Shown here: one piece after another, positions 17,346 to 26,057 of the stretch | Position numbering within the stretch: the first letter of the stretch is position 1 | Layout of the letters: each line of letters opens with the position of its first letter | Assembly: GCF_900142195.1 (NCBI RefSeq) | Contig: NZ_FRAB01000004.1 | Span: 208,195-272,194 of the forward strand | DNA: 64,000 nucleotides | From: Paraburkholderia terricola | GTDB taxonomy: Bacteria; Pseudomonadota; Gammaproteobacteria; Burkholderiales; Burkholderiaceae | Reading direction: 5' to 3' | The notes under the pieces: generated by a model | Databases searched by the model: none | Seen by the model: the letters and a program-made list of their open reading frames with translations, nothing else | Told to the model about the DNA's origin: nothing | Made by a program: the position numbers and the translations under genes

Positions 17346-18575
17346 TCAAAGCCAGCCGGTTTCAAAGCTGCACGAGGTGAGCGGCACACAACCGCTGTCA
17401 GTGACGACCACCTGCTGCTCGAGCTTCACGCCTTGATTTCCTCCTTCCGCGCCGATATAGCTTTCGACGCAAAGCGTCATGCCGGTTTCGAACTGACCGT
17501 CGTAGCCAGCGCTTTCCCAATCGACCTGATGCGCGATGGACGGATACTCGTCGACCATGCCGATGCCGTGCGCCACGCAGCTATATCTGTTCTTCAGATA
17601 TAGCGCCGGTATCTTCCAGGCCCGTTCCGAGAACTCCCGGAATGTCATGCCTGGGCGCAACAGGTCCATGTTGAAATGAACTTGTGAATAGGCAGCCTCA
17701 TAAAGCTTGCGCTGTTCGTCGGACGGCCGGGTATGACCTACCGTCCATGTCCGGGAGATATCCGAGCAGTAGCCATTCGGTCCGACCATGTCGGTATCGA
17801 ACGCCAACAACTCACCGTGTACAAGGATCCTCGAGGAGCATTCGTGCATCCACGGATTGGTCCGGTCTCCGGATGCGAGAAGACGCGTTTCGATCCATTC
17901 GCCGCCATGCCGGATGTTCTCGTGGTGAAGGTTTGCCCAGAGATCCTGTTCGCTCATGCCGGGCCGAAGCTCGCGATGCATGCGCTCGATCCCTTTCTCG
18001 CACGCGCGCAGGGACTCGTTCATGAGCACGAGTTCGCCCGACGACTTAACCGTCCGGGCCATCTCCATCATGGCCTGTCCGTCCAGAAGAGTCAGCCCGT
18101 GCTTCGTCAGGCAGGCAGCGCCGATGGGGTCGAGCCGGTCGACGGCCAGTCGGCGCTCGTTCGGCGCACGTCTGCCGAGCGCATCGACAATCTCGGCGCC
18201 CCACGCGTTAGCGCGGCGCTCGGCTTCCGGGCCCGCGCTGAAGAAGGTCCAACCGACCGCGCTGCGCATTTCGAGGTCCAGACTCAGGCCATCCCACACA
18301 TGCTCGCAACTGTGAAACTCCCAGGCGATGACACGACCGTCGGCGAATACCATCACGTATCGCGACGGGTTGCGCCCCGTCCAGATTTGCATGTTCGACG
18401 TGTCCGTTGCGTAGCGGATATTCACCGGGTCGTACAACAATATCGCGGGGCAGTTGTTCTTATGCAGTTGTTCCCGCACCCGGGCCAGCCTGTAGGCCCT
18501 GACGTCGATCAAAGTATTGCTCGTTCGTTTCAGATCGGCGGGCGTACTCGCATCGATCATCTCGCTGCAAGGCAT
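17346..18575 (-). CDS. M24-family enzyme with complete DddP (DMSP lyase) active-site signature
   Basis: 409 residues from ATG 18575 (423 if started at 18617). Pita-bread fold of the M24/creatinase/DddP superfamily with an N-terminal creatinase-like domain. Metal ligands are Asp260 and Asp262 (FDTDMVGP), Asp272 (GYCSD), His336 (CVAHGIG), Glu371 (CVESYIGAEGG) and Glu386 (VKLEQ). Their spacing (+2, +10, +64, +35, +15) equals that of Asp295, Asp297, Asp307, His371, Glu406 and Glu421 reported for marine DddP. The DddP catalytic base (Asp377) and Tyr366 are matched by Asp342 and Tyr331. Ordinary Xaa-Pro peptidases lack the D-x-D-x9-D arrangement. It could therefore cleave DMSP or a related onium compound; peptidase, creatinase and ectoine-hydrolase roles are the alternatives. 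It is the last gene of the minus-strand betaine locus. Confidence 0.8.
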   Translation of the reverse strand: MPCSEMIDASTPADLKRTSNTLIDVRAYRLARVREQLHKNNCPAILLYDPVNIRYATDTSNMQIWTGRNPSRYVMVFADGRVIAWEFHSCEHVWDGLSLDLEMRSAVGWTFFSAGPEAERRANAWGAEIVDALGRRAPNERRLAVDRLDPIGAACLTKHGLTLLDGQAMMEMARTVKSSGELVLMNESLRACEKGIERMHRELRPGMSEQDLWANLHHENIRHGGEWIETRLLASGDRTNPWMHECSSRILVHGELLAFDTDMVGPNGYCSDISRTWTVGHTRPSDEQRKLYEAAYSQVHFNMDLLRPGMTFREFSERAWKIPALYLKNRYSCVAHGIGMVDEYPSIAHQVDWESAGYDGQFETGMTLCVESYIGAEGGNQGVKLEQQVVVTDSGCVPLTSCSFETGWL

Positions 18576-18655
18576 GGGGACTCGCTTTATCGGAGTGCAA
18601 CGGTCGCCGCGGAACATTCAGCATGCGACGTTGCGCGTTTCATGGGAGGGGCCAA

Positions 18656-19819
18656 TCAGAGTTCCAGCACCAGATCGGAGGTCGGACGGCTGCAACACAG
18701 AAGGCGGAAACCTTTCTGGACTTCCCTGTCGCGAATCCCGCCGTTGTGACGCATATCCACCGTGCCTTCGAGTACCCTGGTTTTGCAGGTACCGCACATA
18801 CCCTGGCTGCAAGAGGATGCGATTGCAACGCCTGCTTTTTTTGCAGCGGCAAGCACGGTTTCCGACGGGCTCATCGTGAACGTTCTGGAGGAGCGGGCCA
18901 GCTTGACCGTGACGGTTTCCCGAATCGCATCGCTCTCTTGCAGGGCAGACGCAGGGGCGGACGCAGCGGCGGACACCGGTGCGGCACCTGCTGAGATATC
19001 GAAACTTTCCTGGTGATAACGCGCCGGGTCGTGACCGCCTTCGCGCAGCAGATTCCTTACCGCACCCATGTAGCCCGCCGGACCGCAAGTGAACACCTCG
19101 CGCTCCGCGTAATCAGGAAGCCATTCCGCGAGGAGCTGAAGGCTCAATCGGCCCGTCGCGCCGGCCCAAGCCTCGTCGTTGCCGATTCCTTCGCATACGA
19201 AGAAGAGGCGAAGCCGAGGGGAGAGTTTCGCGAGTCTTTGCAGTTCCTCGCGAAACACGATATCGGCAGGCGTTCTTGCGCTGTGCACGAACGCGATATC
19301 GCGGTCGAGCCCGAGGTCGATGCTCGCGCGCGTCATCGACATCAGCGGCGTCACGCCGGAACCCGCCGACAGGTACAACGACTTCGAGGCACGCGACGCG
19401 GTAGGCGTGAAAGTGCCGGACGGACCATACGCTTTCAACTGACTTCCCGGCTTCATATTGTCATGAAGCCAGTTGGACATGATTCCCCCCGGAACCCGCT
19501 TTACCGTAATGGAAAGCAGATAGGGACGCGTGGGCGGCGAGGAAATCGTGTAGCAACGTTCGACCGATCGTCCTTGCACATTCGCCGCGACCGTCATGAA
19601 CTGACCGGGCTCGAAACGCACGGGCAAACCATCGCTCGCGCGAAACTCGAAGCTCTTGACGTCGTGCGTCTCGTCGACGACGCGGCAGCACGTCAGGGTC
19701 TGCTGCTCGCTACTGGGCCAGAGCCTGCCGCCACTCTCCCACGTGTCGGGATCGGACAGTCGGTCGGCGGCCGCGGGTTCGGCGTCAAGAATGCTTTCAA
19801 CGGAGTTCATAGCGCTCAT
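18656..19819 (-). CDS. Flavin/2Fe-2S reductase component of a Rieske oxygenase (GbcB/StcB-like)
   Basis: 387 residues in the order flavin-binding barrel (RCYTISSPPTRP, about 90-101), NAD-binding domain (YLSAGSGVTPLMSM; later FTCGPAGYMG) and C-terminal plant-type [2Fe-2S] ferredoxin (CSQGMCGTC plus a distal LCC). A low-complexity Ala/Ser linker joins the last two. This layout is that of GbcB, which passes electrons from NADH to the glycine betaine Rieske oxygenase. It starts five bases after the Rieske stop, so the two are surely co-translated partners. Confidence 0.88.
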   Translation of the reverse strand: MSAMNSVESILDAEPAAADRLSDPDTWESGGRLWPSSEQQTLTCCRVVDETHDVKSFEFRASDGLPVRFEPGQFMTVAANVQGRSVERCYTISSPPTRPYLLSITVKRVPGGIMSNWLHDNMKPGSQLKAYGPSGTFTPTASRASKSLYLSAGSGVTPLMSMTRASIDLGLDRDIAFVHSARTPADIVFREELQRLAKLSPRLRLFFVCEGIGNDEAWAGATGRLSLQLLAEWLPDYAEREVFTCGPAGYMGAVRNLLREGGHDPARYHQESFDISAGAAPVSAAASAPASALQESDAIRETVTVKLARSSRTFTMSPSETVLAAAKKAGVAIASSCSQGMCGTCKTRVLEGTVDMRHNGGIRDREVQKGFRLLCCSRPTSDLVLEL

Positions 19820-19824
19820 TCTGC

Positions 19825-21081
19825 TCAGATGCCGTGTGCGCTCAATCGGGCTGCATACCAGCGCGAGAACTGCTCCACGTAGGTTTCCGTGAAAGGCGAG
19901 AACAAGCCCGGCGAGTAGGCGGGATCCTGAGTGCCTTCGTGCGTGATTTCGACGAGGTGTTTATCCTGCATGTTTGTTGCAACCCATACTTCGGTGAGAT
20001 CCGGGACCTTGTAGTCCACGCCCTCGACGGCATCCGCGTGAACCAGCCACTTCGAGCGCACCAGCGTCTTGTCCGGCGCGAGAGGAATGATGTAGCTGAT
20101 CACCGCATGATCGCTCATGACATGCGTCCACGAATTGTGTGTCCAGAGGTGCGTATCGCCGAGATCGCGCCGCTCGAGATATCCCAACAGCCTGGTGCTG
20201 GCGACCTTCGTGCTGATGGTCTGTGATTCGCCGTTACCGGCGATGACGAGTTGCTGCGTTCTGAACTGGGTGACCGCATCTTCGTCCAGCCGCTCGACAC
20301 TGGCGCTGGTGAATCCGTCTCGCTCCCAGCTTGCCTGACATGCCGCGTTGCGTGCCTTGTACGCTTCCAGCGCGCGAAGCGATTCTTCGCTGAGATTCTC
20401 GGGACAGAAGCCGAAGTCTTCCGGCAGGAACGATGCCGTCAATTCCGGATGAGTGGCCTGGCAGTGGTAGCACTCGCGATTGTTTTCCATCACGAGTTTC
20501 CAGTTGCCGTTTTCGATGATTTCCTGCTCGAAGGCAATCCTGGTGTTTTGCAGGTCATACGGTGCGAAACGCGGTGTCATGGTCTCTTCGAGCTTCGAGA
20601 TGTCCTCGGGCGCATGCTCGTCGAGACAAACGAAGATGTGCGTGCCGACAATCCTCGTATGAACCGGCATCAGGCCACGGCAGCTCGGGTCGAAGTCCTT
20701 TCCCATGTGCGTTGCGTGGCGCAGGCTTCCGTCGAGATCGTACGTCCACTGATGATACGGGCACACCAGCATGCCGACCGTCGACTTCCCGGCCTCTTTC
20801 AGACGTGCGCCGCGATGGCGGCAGACGTTGCGATAGGTTCGGACGTTTTCGTCGTCGTCGCGCACGATGATGATCGAGGCCTTGCCAATATCCACGGCCG
20901 ACACATCGCCCGGCTCCGGCACATCCGCCGTGACGCCGACCAGAATCCAGTGCTTGTGGAAAAAGATCTCGACGTCCGTTTCGAAAACGTCGTGGCGGCC
21001 AAAGAGTTCGCCGGGCATGCCGTGACCGGGCTGACGGCTCCGGATCAACTCACCATGGGTTTTGAATCGCACTTCGGACAT
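19825..21081 (-). CDS. Rieske oxygenase of the GbcA/Stc2 quaternary-ammonium demethylase type
   Basis: 418 residues. The Rieske [2Fe-2S] ligands are Cys87-x-His89 (CRHRGARL) and Cys107-x2-His110 (CPYHQWTY). The mononuclear iron site is NNRECYHCxxxH with His206 and His211. The residue bridging the two centres is Glu203 rather than the Asp of aromatic dioxygenases, a mark of betaine/carnitine/stachydrine Rieske enzymes. Sequence blocks such as HKHWILVG, NVCRHRG, LVCPYHQWTYDLDG and KWLVHADAVEGVDY resemble GbcA as I recall it. It would oxidatively remove an N-methyl group, releasing formaldehyde. The substrate could be glycine betaine, proline betaine or another quaternary amine. Confidence 0.88.
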   Translation of the reverse strand: MSEVRFKTHGELIRSRQPGHGMPGELFGRHDVFETDVEIFFHKHWILVGVTADVPEPGDVSAVDIGKASIIIVRDDDENVRTYRNVCRHRGARLKEAGKSTVGMLVCPYHQWTYDLDGSLRHATHMGKDFDPSCRGLMPVHTRIVGTHIFVCLDEHAPEDISKLEETMTPRFAPYDLQNTRIAFEQEIIENGNWKLVMENNRECYHCQATHPELTASFLPEDFGFCPENLSEESLRALEAYKARNAACQASWERDGFTSASVERLDEDAVTQFRTQQLVIAGNGESQTISTKVASTRLLGYLERRDLGDTHLWTHNSWTHVMSDHAVISYIIPLAPDKTLVRSKWLVHADAVEGVDYKVPDLTEVWVATNMQDKHLVEITHEGTQDPAYSPGLFSPFTETYVEQFSRWYAARLSAHGI

Positions 21082-21189
21082 CGCCTTTCTCCAACGTTCA
21101 GGTATGTCGGGACTTCGATTGTTCCCGCTATGACTTGAGTATTGGATTGCCGAAAAACAGCGTCAATGCGCTTTATTTTCGGCCTGGCA

Positions 21190-22149
21190 TTACTTTGGAT
21201 TATGCGAAAGCCCGGCCGCTTCGCGCTGGATGGAATCCTGCCGAAGCCAGTCGACGAGACCTTCGATTGCAGGGGTGAGGGTGCGCCCATGCGGCACCAC
21301 GACGTAATATGAATCGCTCACCTTGAACGAGGCGACCGGCAATCGGATCAGCTCACCTGCCTCGATAAGATCGTGGACCAATCTTCCCCAGCCAAGGGCG
21401 ATGCCCTGTCCGTAGCGCGCGGCCTCGATGGCGTCCGTATAAAGGCTGCAGCGTAGGGCAAAGTTCAATCGCACCGGCCCGAAGCCCAGAGCGTGAAACC
21501 ACGCTTCCCATCCCATCCAGCCTTCCGAGGTGGAATCCGACTCGATGAGAGCGGCGTTGGCGAGTTCTTGCAGCGACGCTGGCGCGCCCCGCGATTCCAC
21601 CCACTCGCGCGAACAGACGGGGAAGACTTCCTCGTCAAAAAGCAGGGTTGCGGAGCCGTCGCCCCAACGTCCGTTTCCGAACCGAACCGCGACATCGATC
21701 TCCCTGGGGCGGAGGTCAGCGTTGAACATCTGCGTTGAAATGCGGAGTTGAATATCCGGTTGAGTCTTCTTGAGCGAAGCCAGCCGCGGCAAGAGGCGAA
21801 AGTGTGAAAACGCTGACGTTGCCGCAAGCACCAGTTCCTGCTGGACCGGTCCGCTCGACAACCGGTCGAACACGCCGGCGATTTTCTGCATCGACTCGGC
21901 GACCACGAGATACAGAGCTTCGCCTTCCTGAGTGAGCTCGATGGAACGATGCAGACGATTGAAGAGCCGAGTCCCGAGCGTTTCTTCAAGAAATTTGACC
22001 TGCCGGCTTACCGCTGCTTGCGTCACCCCGAGTTCATCGGCAGCCAGAGTAAAGCTGCCATGACGCGCGACCGCCTCGAACTCGACGAGCGCCGTCACGG
22101 AGGGAATCAGCCGCCGGTATCCCTTGGTCCGTGCGCCTGTCGGTTTCAT
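21190..22149 (-). CDS. LysR-family regulator (GcvA-like)
   Basis: 319 residues. The N-terminal winged helix has the LysR recognition segment FTLAADELGVTQAAVSRQVKFLEE, followed by a periplasmic-binding-protein-like effector domain. It lies 108 bases upstream of the Rieske oxygenase gene on the same strand and could be the local activator of the oxygenase-reductase-M24 unit. The effector is unknown. Confidence 0.85.
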   Translation of the reverse strand: MKPTGARTKGYRRLIPSVTALVEFEAVARHGSFTLAADELGVTQAAVSRQVKFLEETLGTRLFNRLHRSIELTQEGEALYLVVAESMQKIAGVFDRLSSGPVQQELVLAATSAFSHFRLLPRLASLKKTQPDIQLRISTQMFNADLRPREIDVAVRFGNGRWGDGSATLLFDEEVFPVCSREWVESRGAPASLQELANAALIESDSTSEGWMGWEAWFHALGFGPVRLNFALRCSLYTDAIEAARYGQGIALGWGRLVHDLIEAGELIRLPVASFKVSDSYYVVVPHGRTLTPAIEGLVDWLRQDSIQREAAGLSHNPK

Positions 22150-22277
22150 TTCGGCCCCCTCCAGTCAAAAAACAGGGCAGCAGTGTCTGACTACTTTCGC
22201 AAAGGCATGACGAGCGGCTTTGACGATGTTCGCCCAGCGTGCCGCCCGCCGCCTATGAACGCCATGGTCCGCGTGAC

Positions 22278-22796
22278 TCAGACGCGCGTGGCTGGCGATT
22301 GAGAAACTATCGTCGACCCCGTATGAGCAACGACCAGTACCGTACAGCCCGCTTGCGAGGACGTACTATGCCGCGAGCCGGCCGCGTAGCATACCGTCTG
22401 TCCCGGCAGGAAATCCGTGCCGTCGTCATCGGTGAATACGCCGTCGAGAACAAGGATCAACTCGGTCGAGTCGTGCCGGTGTTCGAACGAGCGCGCTCCG
22501 GGTTGCAGACGCATCCAGTAACTGCTCCAGGCGCCATTCTCATCATCGGCGACAGGAATCCACAGAAAGCCGGGCAGCACTGTTGCGCCGATTTTCATAG
22601 GCTGCCAGTCGCGCTCGTCAATGGAGTAACAGCGTCGCCCATTCTTGACGTTCAAGCCAAAAAGAACTGTGTCATCGTGCGCGTGCCCGGTAATCATGTT
22701 CTGCCGTATCCATTGTCTGTCAAAGGGGACCTCCTGCCTGTCGCGTCTCGGCGGCGCGCTGTAGGGGAAGTCGGTGCACTTGCATTCCACGTTCAC
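22278..22796 (-). CDS. Cupin-domain protein
   Basis: 172 residues with a single cupin domain in the C-terminal half: motif 1 is around FEHRHDSTELILVLDGVF (His-x-His plus Glu) and motif 2 around FLPGQTVCYAAGSRHST. These would bind a metal. The N-terminal part (HDDTVLFGLNVKNGRRCYSID) is not recognised. It could be a small dioxygenase, isomerase or sensor. It sits between two regulators in the betaine locus, on the same strand. Confidence 0.7.
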   Translation of the reverse strand: MNVECKCTDFPYSAPPRRDRQEVPFDRQWIRQNMITGHAHDDTVLFGLNVKNGRRCYSIDERDWQPMKIGATVLPGFLWIPVADDENGAWSSYWMRLQPGARSFEHRHDSTELILVLDGVFTDDDGTDFLPGQTVCYAAGSRHSTSSQAGCTVLVVAHTGSTIVSQSPATRV

Positions 22797-22813
22797 AAGC
22801 CCAACTGGCCGCG

Positions 22814-23842
22814 CTACCCGGAGTCCAGCGCTAGCGCCTCGCTCTGCGGTCGAGCCACCCGATAGGCATTCGGCGATTGGCCATATTCTTTGCGGAACTC
22901 GCGGCCAAGATGCGAGGCGTCGGAGAAGCCGCAGGACGTCGCAATATCGGCCACCGTTCGGTCGGAACTCGTCAGCAGCCAGGACGCCGTCCGTATACGA
23001 ATCTGCCGCCCGTACGCGTGCGGCGATTTACCCGTTTCCGCGGCAAACAGCCGCTCAAGCTGTCGGACGGACATCTCGAGACGCCGGGCAAGTTCTCCCA
23101 GGCTCAACGGCTGACCCATGTGCTGTTCCATCAACAGGATCGCGCGCCTTACCTTGTGGTGCGTCGCGGGTTCGAGTCCCGGAGGGTGCGGCTGCGGAGC
23201 ATTGCCTTTCTGCGCATCGTCCACAAGCATGATGCGCAGCGCCTTCTGCACGACCGTGGCCTCGACGTGCCGCAGCAGTATGGCCGCTGCCACGTCAATC
23301 GAGGCCCGTCCGCCTGAGCAGGTAATCCGCCGTCTGTCGATGACGAACAGCCGGTCCGCAACGAGATTGCGTTCGTCAACGCCGGGAAAGCGCTCGACGA
23401 AATCCCAGTAGTGGAACCAGCTCACGCATAGGCGGTATCCGTCCATCACCTCGGCACGCATCAAGGCGAATACCCCTGTGCAAATGCCGACCAGGGTGGC
23501 GGACGTTCGCGCTGCGTCACGAATGAACTGGAGCGTGGCTTTGCTTGCGGACGGCCCCGAGTGCAGCAGGCCGCCGACGATCACGACGTAATCGAAGGAC
23601 CCGGCTTCCTCGAAGGTTGTCCACGGCGCGATCTGGATTCCGCAGCTTGCCCTGACGGGAGTAAAAGACTCGCCGACGATGCTCCACGAACAGCGGACCG
23701 GCCTGCTCATGTCACCTTCGTCGCTTGCCAGCCTGAGAAGGTCGACGAAACCGGAAAATGCGGTCAACGTGAAATTGGGCAACAGCACGATTCCAAAGCG
23801 AAGCGGCCGGACGGTTCCGGGATGAGTGGGGTCGCTGAACAT
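22814..23842 (-). CDS. GlxA-type regulator (DJ-1/PfpI domain plus AraC HTH)
   Basis: 342 residues. The N-terminal DJ-1/PfpI-like domain (FGIVLLPNFTLTAFSG...VVIVGGLL...GICTGVFAL) is fused to a C-terminal AraC pair of helix-turn-helices (LGELARRLEMSVRQLERLF and VADIATSCGFSDASHLGREF). This is the layout of GbdR, CdhR and SouR, which activate glycine betaine, carnitine and sarcosine catabolism, so it fits the locus well. The start at ATG 23842 is where the domain begins; upstream frame is open but not conserved. Confidence 0.85.
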   Translation of the reverse strand: MFSDPTHPGTVRPLRFGIVLLPNFTLTAFSGFVDLLRLASDEGDMSRPVRCSWSIVGESFTPVRASCGIQIAPWTTFEEAGSFDYVVIVGGLLHSGPSASKATLQFIRDAARTSATLVGICTGVFALMRAEVMDGYRLCVSWFHYWDFVERFPGVDERNLVADRLFVIDRRRITCSGGRASIDVAAAILLRHVEATVVQKALRIMLVDDAQKGNAPQPHPPGLEPATHHKVRRAILLMEQHMGQPLSLGELARRLEMSVRQLERLFAAETGKSPHAYGRQIRIRTASWLLTSSDRTVADIATSCGFSDASHLGREFRKEYGQSPNAYRVARPQSEALALDSG

Positions 23843-23955
23843 GGGACTGCCTGCATTAATGCTCTGGAAGCGCTCTAGATGCGCTCTGGAATCCGGCCAG
23901 GAGAATCGTCTTTCGACGGACCTGCTCATGCTGTTCGAACGGTTGCGAGCGAAAG

Positions 23956-24957
23956 CTACCTGGTAGTCTCCGCTTCGACGCCTCGCCATTCGCGCATCAT
24001 CGCGCCGACTTCCTCACCGAGCCATTCGCGGAACTGCAAAGACTCCGGTCGAAGCTTCGCGTTCTTATGCGTGATCAGGTAGTGGTGACGGTCGTGGAAC
24101 TCGAGCGCGTCACGCACCGGCCGAATCAGACGGCCCTGTTCGACCTGGCGATGGACGAGATGATGCCAGCCGAGCAGGGTGCCTTCGCCCGCTTCGGCCT
24201 GGGCGACGAGGAGTCGATAGTCGTTACTCTCGAAGTGCTCGTTTTCAGTGAGCCTGTCCGAGCCATCACCTTGCTGAAACCAGTTTCGCCACACGCGCCA
24301 GTCGACGTGTTCACACACCTGGGCCCGTCCCAGCAGCGAGAGGTTCAACGTGGGCTGCGACAGCAGATCGAGCGGCTTCAACGACTGTCCGCGAAAGTGT
24401 TTCTCGAAGAACGGCTGACTACAGACGGGATACACCACGTCGTGGAAGAGCGGCTCGACTTCGTACTCCGGTTCGCGCGGCGGATTCTTGGTAATGATGA
24501 CGTCAGGTTGCATGAGTTCATCCAGTTCCATGAAATGCTCGGTCACCATCACGAGCAATCTGATGTCCGGGAACCGTCTGCGGAACTCGGGCAGCCTGAA
24601 CGACAGCCACAAAGCCGAGAACGTATGCGAGACGCAAATGGTCAGCGCGCGCTTGTCCGAGCGACGCACCGCCTCGGCTGCTTCCGCGATATTCATGATC
24701 GACAGATACGATGCGTTGTAGAGAATGCGGCCCGCATCGGTGAGCGCGATGTGCCGCCCGGTGCGCTCAAACAGGGCCACATCTAGCGAATCCTCGAGTT
24801 CCTTGATTTGCCTGCTGATTGCGGCCTGCGTGACGCATAGCACTTCCGCCGCCTGTGTGAAGCTTTCGTAGCGCGCCGCGGTGACGAAGCATCGCAGTGC
24901 CCGTAACGACGGCATCTGGGCGAGGAGTCGGTCCGCGAATAAATGCTTCTGTTGCAT
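23956..24957 (-). CDS. LysR-family regulator (GcvA/AmpR-like)
   Basis: 333 residues with the LysR winged helix (ESFTQAAEVLCVTQAAISRQIKELED) and an effector-binding domain. It is the second LysR gene of the locus and the third regulator in this 4 kb, suggesting separate control of sub-pathways. ATG 24957 is preferred over 24981, since MRVKKVTT adds nothing family-like. Confidence 0.83.
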   Translation of the reverse strand: MQQKHLFADRLLAQMPSLRALRCFVTAARYESFTQAAEVLCVTQAAISRQIKELEDSLDVALFERTGRHIALTDAGRILYNASYLSIMNIAEAAEAVRRSDKRALTICVSHTFSALWLSFRLPEFRRRFPDIRLLVMVTEHFMELDELMQPDVIITKNPPREPEYEVEPLFHDVVYPVCSQPFFEKHFRGQSLKPLDLLSQPTLNLSLLGRAQVCEHVDWRVWRNWFQQGDGSDRLTENEHFESNDYRLLVAQAEAGEGTLLGWHHLVHRQVEQGRLIRPVRDALEFHDRHHYLITHKNAKLRPESLQFREWLGEEVGAMMREWRGVEAETTR

Positions 24958-25181
24958 CGTTGTCACCTTTTTCACGCGCAAGCGCGGTGCTGTCCGAAGA
25001 CGGTGGATCTACGCCGCTCTATTTTTTCTCGGTGCAAGGCGGCCATCCGTCATGAGGCAGGAGCATCTCGATCGGAATAGTTTGCGAGTCTCCCTGCTCG
25101 TTGGCAAGAGAGGTCAACCCGAGGTCAGGCCTCTCCTCAGGCGGCGTTCTGCGTGGCGAAAAACGTGGCGAAAACGTGACG

Positions 25182-25952
25182 TTATGCGCGGCCTTGGATC
25201 CTCATCAAAACCCGGTCGAGGGCGTCGGCGAAATGCGCATACGTACCGCGTTTCGAGAGCTCGTCGTGAACCTGTTCGTTGATGCCACCCGGCGTCATGG
25301 AGTGCTCGATCAGCTCAGTAAACGATCTTTCACCTCGCGTTGTGTCGTGCGCGAGGCCGACAGAATAGCCCGACAGAAATGAGCGAGCGGCATCGTCACT
25401 GAGCCCTTGGCGGACCAGCCATGACGCCTGGGCTTCCAGCACCGCATAGAAGCTCGCCATCGTCGCGGTGACGGCCAACAGTGCGTCGAACCTGGCTTCG
25501 TCGTCGACTTCGACCGCCTGTCCCAACGCCGAGAACAAGGATTTCGCAACGTGGTCCGCGGGACAGATCGCCGTGCTTCCCTTGCCCTCGGCAACTGCCG
25601 GCAGCGGTATCGCGCGAACGACCTTGCCCTGCGCGCGGACGAGCCTGCGCACCTCATCGATCGAGATGCCGGCGATGAAGCTGACGACATGATGGCGCGC
25701 ATCAAAATGCAGTTCGCTCAACACGTCGGCAGCGATTTGCGGCACGACGGCAAGACAGACGACGTCGGATGCTTCCAGCACGTCCTGATTGCTTTCGCAT
25801 ACCTGCACCCGCTTATCGAGAGCGGCAAGCGCCGCTGCGGTCCGCGCATTGCGGGGCGACAGCGAAATGCGTTCAAGCGGAAAGTCGAACCGAAGCAATC
25901 CGGTAACGACTGCCTGCGTGATGGCGCCGGTCCCGATGAATCCAAGTCGCAT
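25182..25952 (-). CDS. Pyrroline-5-carboxylate reductase-like oxidoreductase
   Basis: 256 residues of the ProC family: the N-terminal nucleotide-binding motif is GFIGTGAITQAVVTGL, then VCLAVVPQIAADVL, SFIAGISIDEVRR and the C-terminal helical domain with SMTPGGINEQVH, the ProC hallmark that normally reads TSPGGTT. The changed motif and its place in a betaine locus suggest that it reduces a cyclic imine or related intermediate other than P5C. A housekeeping proC should exist elsewhere. Confidence 0.75.
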   Translation of the reverse strand: MRLGFIGTGAITQAVVTGLLRFDFPLERISLSPRNARTAAALAALDKRVQVCESNQDVLEASDVVCLAVVPQIAADVLSELHFDARHHVVSFIAGISIDEVRRLVRAQGKVVRAIPLPAVAEGKGSTAICPADHVAKSLFSALGQAVEVDDEARFDALLAVTATMASFYAVLEAQASWLVRQGLSDDAARSFLSGYSVGLAHDTTRGERSFTELIEHSMTPGGINEQVHDELSKRGTYAHFADALDRVLMRIQGRA

Positions 25953-26057
25953 GGGGTCTCACATAGCGTTGAAGCGCGGCAGCGTCAAACGCCGTCGCGC
26001 CCGGAAAGTCAACACCCCGGCGTCACAGGCCGGGGCTCCCGATCGAGTCGAATTGCT

